Shown piece by piece: positions 1 to 4,831 of a DNA stretch of 6,641 nucleotides. The DNA is from Bacillota bacterium (GTDB lineage Bacteria > Bacillota > Sulfobacillia > RBS10-35 > JAJYVN01): the NCBI GenBank assembly GCA_021827805.1, contig JAKAUG010000298.1, positions 1-6,641 on the forward strand, in the 5' to 3' direction. How positions within the stretch are numbered: the stretch's first letter is position 1; every line of letters starts with the position of its first letter. The notes beneath the pieces are model-generated. The model was not told the DNA's origin, ran no database searches, and saw only the letters and a program-made list of their open reading frames with translations. The translations under genes were made by a program, and so were the position numbers.

Positions 1-397
1 CCGGCGGCACGGGGCAGCCCTCCACCAGGTGCGCCCGCCACGTCTCGCCCCCGACCCGCACCCGACCAACGCGCCGCGGATCGAAGGGCGCCACCACAAC
101 CCCGCGCTGCCCCACCAGGGCCGCCACATTCGTGGGGGCACCGCGGCCCTTGCCCCAGCGGCGGGTGAGCACGGGTCGCACGAGCCACAGGCCGACAAGG
201 CTCAGGGCGGCCCAGGCCACCAACTGGATTCCGGAGATGGGCACCAGCCAGGACAGGGCGGCCACGACAAGGGCCGCGGCGCCGAGAATGGAAAGGATGA
301 ACGCCCCGTGCAGCGACTCGAGCAGCATCAGAAGGACGCCGACCGCAGCCCAGACCCACGCAGGCAACACCTTCACCCCCTGTTGATCCGACACCAT
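1..397 (-). CDS. NfeD-family membrane protein (partial, C-terminus off the left edge)
   Basis: The minus strand reads open from an ATG at 397-395 to the window edge, giving 132 residues. Residues about 10-28, 32-50 and 54-77 are strongly hydrophobic and look like three membrane segments. They are followed by a basic stretch (TRRWGKGRG) and then a soluble domain from residue 88. That domain has the NfeD C-terminal OB-fold pattern: PTN, LVGQRGVVV, a Pro, then GRVRVGGETWRA. NfeD proteins are membrane partners of SPFH/flotillin-like proteins and affect membrane organisation; no catalytic role is expected for this short form, which lacks the protease domain of long NfeD. Perhaps 15-25 residues are missing. 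GGAAGGA abuts the ATG with no spacer, so the GTG of codon 2 (3-nt spacer) is a possible alternative start. It diverges from the peptidoglycan-binding gene. The family call is good; the function is inferred. Confidence 0.82.
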   Translation of the reverse strand, partial: MVSDQQGVKVLPAWVWAAVGVLLMLLESLHGAFILSILGAAALVVAALSWLVPISGIQLVAWAALSLVGLWLVRPVLTRRWGKGRGAPTNVAALVGQRGVVVAPFDPRRVGRVRVGGETWRAHLVEGCPVPP

Positions 398-572
398 TCC
401 TTCCGCGTCTGCCGTTGGGAAGCCCTTCCGAAGGCTATTCGGGGGACGGGGGCGCGGCCCTGCAGCCGGGCGAGCGCGGCAGGTCCGTGTTCGATGCACC
501 CCGCGCGGACGGCCAACATATCGTGGGTTGTCCGGGGGGTTCAGGCAAGACCCCGGGCAGGGAGTGGCAGCC
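398..572. promoter_or_regulatory. Divergent intergenic region between nfeD-like and peptidoglycan-binding genes
   Basis: These 175 nt separate two divergent starts and should contain both promoters, but no strong sigma-A boxes are visible. On the plus strand the only AT-rich patch is CATATCGTG at 517-525. TATCGT within it matches 4 of 6 bases of the -10 consensus, and TGCACC (495-500), 18 nt upstream, matches the -35 at only 3 of 6. The same patch resembles the CATA-type -10 of sporulation sigma factors, which is weak evidence. A bulged inverted repeat lies at 421-436 (AGCC-C-TTC against GAAGGCT). CCGGGG (532-537) can pair with CCCCGG (551-556), placing a 6-bp hairpin just before the plus-strand ribosome binding site AGGGAG (559-564). 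Confidence 0.4.
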
Positions 573-1838
573 ATGGCTCTGTTCGAGCAGACCTATGCCC
601 CGTACGTGCCGTTCGGCAGTCGGAACCTGTCCGGGGGCGAACACGGTACCGACGTGGCCGTTCTGCAGACCCTGTACAACCAGGCCCTGAAGGTGATGAA
701 CCCGCCCCTTGGCCCCATGGGCCAACCCATCCCGGTGACCGGCTCCTATGACGCGGCGACCCGGCAGGCGGTGCGCAACGTCCAGTCCTACTTCGCCCTG
801 TCCGTGGACGGGGTTGCCGGCCCGAACACGTACTTCGTGTTCGGCCAGGGTGTGGGCTCACACGTCACGTACGGGGGCCCGCGCTTCGGCAGCAGAACCC
901 TTCAGGAGGGCTCGGCGGGTGGGGATGTGACGGTGCTGCAGAACCGCCTCAACCTGTTCCGGTACAGCCTGGCCCTCGGCGCACCCGCGGACGGCGTCTT
1001 CGGAGACAGGACGGCCACGGCGCTGCGACAGTTCCAGACCGATGCGGCCGCCAACGGGGACACCGGCCTCGCCGTGGACGGCGTGTGCGGCCCCTCGACC
1101 TTCGACGCCCTCTGGATCTACAGCTACGCTGGCGGCCGCGGCATCATGACCGGGCGGGACGGTCTGGACGTCGTCTTCCTGCAGGTCCTGCTGGCCCAGC
1201 TCGGCTTCTATGGAGGACGCATCACTGGGCTGTACGACTCGGCCACGCGCTCGGCCGTGGTGAACTTCCAGCAAGCCGCGGGCATCTCGGCCGACGGAGT
1301 GGTGGGGCAGCAGACCTGCCATGCCCTCGGCCTGCGCAACACCGTCGCCGCGCCCTCGCCCTATCCCGTGCCCCCCATCGGGGCCGCGCCGTCGGTCCAG
1401 GTATGCTGCGTACCCCTCGCCAGTGCCACGGACGACCTGCACCCCTACGGTGTCGCCGTGCACGCCGTGAACATCTCCGAGGGCTTCGAGAGTGTGGATG
1501 TGGTGGGCAACACCCTGCCGGCGCCCTCCTGCTTCGGCTCGCAGTATGGGCAGTACGCCTTCCGGCTCACCAACCGCCAGACCGGTATCGTGAGCACCTT
1601 CCTGATGACGGCACTCTCGGGCACGACACCTGGAGACTGGGCGGGCACCTACTCCCCCGGGGTGGTCTCCATCCCCGCGGGACTCGTGCAGGTGGTCCCC
1701 ACGCCCAGCGGTAGCACCGCGGGCCCGTTCGGGCCGGCGGTGCTCAGCGGCGATCTGACCTCCTGCCCCTCGCCCATGGCCGGGGACATCGACCCAGCGG
1801 ACCATGGGGACGAGGTCGCGGGCACGCCAACGGGCTGA
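573..1838 (+). CDS. Protein with three peptidoglycan-binding (PG_binding_1) repeats and an unrecognised C-terminal region
   Basis: The 421-residue product carries three PG_binding_1-type repeats, at about residues 16-91, 106-183 and 187-254. Repeats 1 and 2 open with GSR-x-L. All three have a G-x-DV-x-x-LQ helix, a G-x-x/D-x-x-TR/TA-x-AV/AL helix and a final (V/A)DGV-x-G turn. The first two have long inserts in the first half. The family binds cell-wall peptidoglycan, so the likely role is anchoring at the wall, cortex or spore surface. A Pro-rich linker (about 258-270) leads to a region of about 130 residues (271-400), rich in Gly, Ser, Thr and Val, with Cys at 278, 279, 320 and 398; I do not recognise it. 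No lytic catalytic domain is seen. The N-terminus (MALFEQTYAPYVPFG) is not a signal peptide. ATG 573 is chosen because AGGGAG ends 8 nt upstream; an in-frame TTG at 528 lacks this support. The repeat call is firm; the role is inferred. Confidence 0.85.
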   Translation: MALFEQTYAPYVPFGSRNLSGGEHGTDVAVLQTLYNQALKVMNPPLGPMGQPIPVTGSYDAATRQAVRNVQSYFALSVDGVAGPNTYFVFGQGVGSHVTYGGPRFGSRTLQEGSAGGDVTVLQNRLNLFRYSLALGAPADGVFGDRTATALRQFQTDAAANGDTGLAVDGVCGPSTFDALWIYSYAGGRGIMTGRDGLDVVFLQVLLAQLGFYGGRITGLYDSATRSAVVNFQQAAGISADGVVGQQTCHALGLRNTVAAPSPYPVPPIGAAPSVQVCCVPLASATDDLHPYGVAVHAVNISEGFESVDVVGNTLPAPSCFGSQYGQYAFRLTNRQTGIVSTFLMTALSGTTPGDWAGTYSPGVVSIPAGLVQVVPTPSGSTAGPFGPAVLSGDLTSCPSPMAGDIDPADHGDEVAGTPTG

Positions 1839-1860
1839 CGGGCCTCCGCTGGCGTTGGCG
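1825..1860 (+). repeat. 8-bp inverted repeat spanning the stop codon of the peptidoglycan-binding gene
   Basis: CGCCAACG at 1825-1832 is the exact reverse complement of CGTTGGCG at 1853-1860, with a 20-nt loop containing the TGA stop at 1836-1838. No T-run follows, so it is not a classical intrinsic terminator. It may act with the next hairpins to end or protect the transcript. An adjoining short stem, GTCCCCG (1861-1867) with CGGGGGC (1873-1879), has a 5-nt loop and one G-U pair. Confidence 0.4.
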
Positions 1861-1873
1861 GTCCCCGGACGAC

Positions 1874-1909
1874 GGGGGCGGCCCAGGGATGCACCCCTGT
1901 TCCGCCCCC
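1874..1909. terminator. Two-tier GC-rich hairpin between convergent genes, possible bidirectional terminator
   Basis: GGGGGCGG (1874-1881) pairs perfectly with CCGCCCCC (1902-1909). Inside it, after a 2x2 internal loop, CAGGG (1884-1888) pairs with CCCTG (1895-1899), closing a 6-nt loop. The structure sits midway between the convergent stop codons of the peptidoglycan-binding gene (1838) and efp (1946), where a shared terminator is expected. No T-tract follows on either strand, so termination here would have to be hairpin-only or Rho-assisted. The stem shares bases 1874-1879 with the small upstream hairpin at 1861-1879, so the two cannot form together. Confidence 0.5.
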
Positions 1910-1945
1910 ACGGACGGTCGCCCTCGGCGCCGCGCCAGCGCGTCG

Positions 1946-2512
1946 CTACGCGCGGCTGACGTAGCCGCCGCTGCGCGTGTCCACCTTGATGCGATCGCCA
2001 CGTTCCACGAACAGCGGCACCTGCACCGTGGCCCCGGTGTCAATGACGGCCGGCTTGGTCGTGTTGCTCACCGTGTCGCCCTTGATGCCGGGCTCGGTCT
2101 GGACGACCGCGGTCTCGATCGTGGTGGGCAACTCGACCTCCACGATGCGCTCCTTGTATGTCGTGACCACAAGCGACATGTTCTCCTGCAGAAAGCGCCT
2201 CTGCTCACCCAGCACCTCGGCGGACACCTCGAGCTGCTCGTAGCTCCGGGTGTCCATCAGGTGGTAGCTGCCGTCCGCCTCGTAGAGGAACTGCATGTCG
2301 CGCTTCTCCACGATGGCGGCCGGAATCTTCTCCGCCGAACGAAAGGTGCGCTCATAGATGGCGCCGGTCTGCAGGTTCCTCAGCCGGGCGCGCACGAAGG
2401 CCGGCCCCTTGCCAGGCTTGACGTGGTTGGATTCCACCACCAGGGTGGGGGCACCGTCCAGCTCCACCGTCATCCCCGCCCGCCAATCGGTCGTCGACGT
2501 CATCTCCGCCAT
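1946..2512 (-). CDS. efp: Translation elongation factor P
   Basis: The 188-residue product is a full-length EF-P, which binds ribosomes stalled at proline runs and promotes peptide-bond formation. The N-terminal KOW-like domain carries the loop HVKPGKGPAF; its second Lys (residue 35 here) is the position modified in many bacteria. The central OB domain holds MDTRSYEQLEV, and the C-terminal OB domain has the EF-P signature GIKGDTVSNTTKPA and ends GGYVSRA, as in Bacillus. Starting at the internal ATG (2503) would make the loop Lys residue 32, matching Bacillus subtilis, but that ATG has GGAG directly abutting it. ATG 2512 has GGAGGG 10 nt upstream and is preferred, though close. It is last in the minus-strand gene run, 42 nt after the aminopeptidase gene, and has its own hairpin-bearing leader. 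No modification enzyme (EpmA, EarP, YmfI) is visible. Identity is very secure. Confidence 0.97.
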   Translation of the reverse strand: MAEMTSTTDWRAGMTVELDGAPTLVVESNHVKPGKGPAFVRARLRNLQTGAIYERTFRSAEKIPAAIVEKRDMQFLYEADGSYHLMDTRSYEQLEVSAEVLGEQRRFLQENMSLVVTTYKERIVEVELPTTIETAVVQTEPGIKGDTVSNTTKPAVIDTGATVQVPLFVERGDRIKVDTRSGGYVSRA

Positions 2513-2530
2513 GCAAGAAACACCCTCCCT

Positions 2531-2552
2531 GGGCGCGGTCTGGCCCGCGCCC
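2531..2552 (-). promoter_or_regulatory. Perfect 8-bp hairpin in the efp leader
   Basis: In the 42-nt gap between the aminopeptidase gene and efp, GGGCGCGG (2531-2538) is the exact reverse complement of CCGCGCCC (2545-2552), with a 6-nt loop. In the minus-strand transcript the stem ends one base before the AGGGAGGG that holds the efp ribosome binding site. A mildly T-rich GTGTTTCTT follows about 8 nt after the stem. It could protect the efp 5' end after processing, attenuate read-through, or affect ribosome access. The pairing is directly visible; any function is inferred. Confidence 0.5.
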
Positions 2553-2554
2553 CT

Positions 2555-3628
2555 TCAAAGTCCCAATCCCGCGCGGCTCAGGATCTCGGTGCCCGCCGCG
2601 CCCACGTGCACCAACTCCTCCAACCGGACCCCCAGGCGCCCTGGCAGGTAGATCCCCGGCTCCACGGTGACCACCGCCCCGGCCGGAACACGCACGCCCG
2701 GAGGGGTGCGCCAGGAGAGCCCCGGTCCCTCGTGGACCTCGAGCCCCACCCCGTGCCCTGTACCATGGCCGAAGCACGCCCCGTATCCCGCGGCCTCAAT
2801 CACGCCGCGGGCCGCCGCGTCCACATCCCGGCCGCGCACCCCCGGCCGCAGGACCGCGAGACCGGCCCGCAACGCCTGGTGCACCACCGCGAAGATCCGG
2901 CGGGCCTCATCCGTGGATGGGGCCCCCGGCACGGCCACCGTGCGCGTCATGTCCGAACAGTATCCGTCCAAACGGGCCCCCACGTCCACGACCACCAGCT
3001 CACCGGCCTCCAGGGCCCGGTCCGCGGCGACGGCGTGCGGCTGGGCGCCGTGGGCCCCACCGGCGACGATGGGCGGGAAGCTGGTGCCCTCGGCCCCGGC
3101 GAGGCGCAGCTGGTGCTCCAGCTCCGCTGCCAGCTCCCGCTCCACGGCTCCCGGCCGGACCAGGGGCAGCCAGCGGCGGAAGGCCTGATCCACCGCCTGG
3201 GCGGCTCCGCGGATGGCCGCCACCTCCTCAGGCTCCTTGACGAGCCGCAGGCGCTCGACCACGCCGCCGAGGGGCCGCAGGCGCACCCCCCTGAGTTCGC
3301 GCCGCCAGCCCAGGTAGGTCTGGTAGGTCACCGCCGCGGCCTCGAAGCCGAGCACACGGATCCCGCGTTCGGCGGTGAGCTGGGCCAGGGCCTGGCCGTA
3401 GGTCTGGCCCTCCAGGCGCACCAGCCGCCAGTCCGGGCACTCCTGCTCGGCCTGATCCCAGAAGCGGGCGTCCGTGATCAGGGCGGCATCCTGAGAGGTC
3501 ACCCAGAGGATCCCGGCGTCCCCGCGAAACCCGGAGAGGTAGCGCCGGTTGGCCTCGGCCGAGACGACCAGGGCCGCGTCCGTCCCCAGGCGACCGAGAT
3601 CCGCGCGCAGTCGCTCCAGGCGGGTCAT
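2555..3628 (-). CDS. Xaa-Pro aminopeptidase / proline dipeptidase, M24B family
   Basis: The 357-residue product is a two-domain metallopeptidase expected to release the N-terminal residue before proline or to cleave Xaa-Pro dipeptides in the cytoplasm. Residues about 1-130 form the creatinase-like N-domain ([25 protein letters not shown]). Residues about 135-350 form the pita-bread catalytic domain. The five metal ligands of the family are all visible: Asp215 (VVVDVGA), Asp226 (CSDMTRT), His292 (GHGTGHGVG), Glu323 (VTVEPGIY) and Glu337 (GVRLEEL). His198 (QPHAV) and His299 (EVHEGP) fit the substrate and proton-shuttle positions. ATG 3628 is chosen because it starts the conserved N-domain, overlaps the aroQ stop as ATGA, and has GGGAGAGG about 7 nt upstream; a longer reading to 3715 lies inside aroQ. 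The aroQ-peptidase-efp order is common in Bacillota. PepP versus PepQ specificity cannot be settled from sequence. Confidence 0.93.
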   Translation of the reverse strand: MTRLERLRADLGRLGTDAALVVSAEANRRYLSGFRGDAGILWVTSQDAALITDARFWDQAEQECPDWRLVRLEGQTYGQALAQLTAERGIRVLGFEAAAVTYQTYLGWRRELRGVRLRPLGGVVERLRLVKEPEEVAAIRGAAQAVDQAFRRWLPLVRPGAVERELAAELEHQLRLAGAEGTSFPPIVAGGAHGAQPHAVAADRALEAGELVVVDVGARLDGYCSDMTRTVAVPGAPSTDEARRIFAVVHQALRAGLAVLRPGVRGRDVDAAARGVIEAAGYGACFGHGTGHGVGLEVHEGPGLSWRTPPGVRVPAGAVVTVEPGIYLPGRLGVRLEELVHVGAAGTEILSRAGLGL

Positions 3629-4089
3629 GCCCCAGCCTCTCCCAGCAGGGCGGCCAGTCCGCGCAGCCCCAGCAGGTAGCTGCCGGCACCGAACCCCGCC
3701 ACCGTCCCCCGACACACCCCCGCCACCAGCGAGCGCTGGCGGAACTCATCACGCGCCGCGGTCTGGGAGAGGTGCACCTCCACCGCGGGCACACCCATCC
3801 CGGCCACCGCGGCCAGGGCGTCGCGGATGGCGACGCTGGTGTGCGTGTAGGCGGCGGGGTTGATCAGGATCCCCTGGACGGAGCCGGGCGCCGCGCCGAT
3901 GGCGCTGACGATCTCGCCCTCGCCGTCGCGCTGCAGGCAGCGCACCTCCAGCCCCAGCTCGCTGCCCAGGGCCTGGAGCGCCGCGTCGATCTCGGCCAGG
4001 GTCGTGCGGCCATAGATCTCCGGCTCACGCCGCCCCAACAGGCCGAGATTGGGCCCGTGAATCACCAGGACCGCCGCCAGATGCGCCAC
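3625..4089 (-). CDS. aroQ: Type II 3-dehydroquinate dehydratase (active-site His replaced)
   Basis: The 154-residue product has the length and fold pattern of type II dehydroquinase, which converts 3-dehydroquinate to 3-dehydroshikimate in the shikimate pathway and acts as a dodecamer. Visible are [20 protein letters not shown] (Asn14, Arg21 and catalytic Tyr26), [12 protein letters not shown] (Asn77, His83), EVHLS, and the C-terminal [11 protein letters not shown]. The segment usually reading S-N-(I/V)-H-A-R-E is here S-Q-T-A-A-R-D (108-114). The usual catalytic His (His101 of the Mycobacterium tuberculosis enzyme) is therefore Ala111, and its Asn neighbour is Gln. The start is GTG 4089; no in-frame ATG, GTG or TTG is seen shortly upstream, and the conserved strand begins at residue 7. 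It has no good ribosome binding site and begins 65 nt inside lipM, suggesting coupled translation. Its end overlaps the aminopeptidase start by 4 nt. The family is certain; activity is uncertain. Confidence 0.93.
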   Translation of the reverse strand: MAHLAAVLVIHGPNLGLLGRREPEIYGRTTLAEIDAALQALGSELGLEVRCLQRDGEGEIVSAIGAAPGSVQGILINPAAYTHTSVAIRDALAAVAGMGVPAVEVHLSQTAARDEFRQRSLVAGVCRGTVAGFGAGSYLLGLRGLAALLGEAGA

Positions 4090-4831
4090 CCCCCGGATGC
4101 CCGCCCGTGTTCGCGAAGCGGATCCCCAGCGCCTGCTCGAAACCGGCCGCCAGGGCCTCGAGCACCCGCGCCCGTTGGGGTGGAGGAGACAGGAGGTCTC
4201 CCAGACCTACCGCGCGGCGGGCCAGGATGGCGGCCGCCCTGGCATCCAGCCCCAGGAGGCGGGCATGCAACCCGGCGTCGAAGGTCAGCGGCAGCGAGCC
4301 ATGCTGCAACAGGTACCCGGCGCGGCGCACCTGCGCGCTGCCGGCGATCTTGCGTCCCCCGGCCACGAGTTCGTGCGTGGCCGGGGCGTCGAAGCAGGCC
4401 CCGCTGCGCGACTCCAGGTGCCGGCCGCTCGCCAGAGCCGCATCCACCCCCAGCAGCCGGTAGGCCGCGACGAGGCCCTCGGCCAGCCAGGCGTAGGCGG
4501 CCAGCACCCCCTCTGGGGCCATGGCGAGCGGCATGGCCACGGCGTAGGTGACCTCATCCCGGGCGTGGAGCACCGCGCGACCGCCGGTGGGCCGGCGGAC
4601 CACGTCCCAGCCAAGCTCCTGGCAGGCCTCGAGGTCACAGGCCTGCTCCAGCGGCTGGTTCTTGCCCACGCTCACCGCCGGCGGATCCCAGGCATACAGG
4701 CGCAGGGTCGGGCGCCGCACCCCGGCGGCGGCCTGCCGCGCCAGCTCCAGGTCGCGCGCCATATTGGCCTCGCCCGTCCGAGGCCCGTCCACCACCAGAT
4801 CCCAGCAGAGGCCCTCCTCCGACACGCTCAT
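4025..4831 (-). CDS. lipM: Octanoyl-[acyl carrier protein]:protein N-octanoyltransferase LipM (lipoate assembly)
   Basis: The 268-residue product belongs to the LplA/LipB/BPL fold family. LipM moves octanoate from acyl carrier protein to GcvH, the first step of lipoate assembly in Bacillota. [11 protein letters not shown] (79-89) is the LipM form of the family's glycine-rich motif; LplA ligases usually have RR-x-[16 protein letters not shown] (145-156) carries Cys146, matching the LipM catalytic Cys, and GRKIAGSAQ (159-167) carries the conserved Lys161. ATG 4831 overlaps the mutS2 stop as ATGA, with GGAG 8 nt upstream. The conserved part ends at about residue 239 (LGIRF). The remaining 29 residues are Gly/Pro-rich and mostly an out-of-frame reading of the aroQ start, so the usual C-terminal LTxxE-type helix is missing. 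This may be a truncation, an old deletion or a frameshift. LplA-type ligase is the main alternative. Confidence 0.9.
   Translation of the reverse strand: MSVSEEGLCWDLVVDGPRTGEANMARDLELARQAAAGVRRPTLRLYAWDPPAVSVGKNQPLEQACDLEACQELGWDVVRRPTGGRAVLHARDEVTYAVAMPLAMAPEGVLAAYAWLAEGLVAAYRLLGVDAALASGRHLESRSGACFDAPATHELVAGGRKIAGSAQVRRAGYLLQHGSLPLTFDAGLHARLLGLDARAAAILARRAVGLGDLLSPPPQRARVLEALAAGFEQALGIRFANTGGHPGGGASGGGPGDSRAQSRPVGAA

Noticed and set aside
29..751. Plus-strand open frame (240 codons) running from the nfeD-like gene into the peptidoglycan-binding gene
   Set aside because: It is antisense to the NfeD-type protein and then out of frame with the next gene; no domain is visible.
573..1334. Tandem DNA repeats or a CRISPR-like array in the peptidoglycan-binding gene
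   Set aside because: The repetition is at protein-domain level, about 75-90 residues per unit with diverged DNA; there are no short identical repeats with regular spacers.
858..1805. Minus-strand open frame (315 codons) antisense to the peptidoglycan-binding gene
   Set aside because: The plus strand has three clear repeats and a good ribosome binding site; the antisense product is Gly/Arg/His-rich with no motif.
1889..3679. Long plus-strand open frame (596 codons) across efp and the aminopeptidase gene
   Set aside because: It is antisense to two genes with full family motifs; its product is Arg/His/Pro-rich with no recognisable domain, as expected of open shadows in very GC-rich DNA.
3629..3715. 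N-terminal extension of the aminopeptidase into aroQ
   Set aside because: The 29 extra residues are an out-of-frame reading of the aroQ 3' end; ATG 3628 with ATGA overlap fits the family start.
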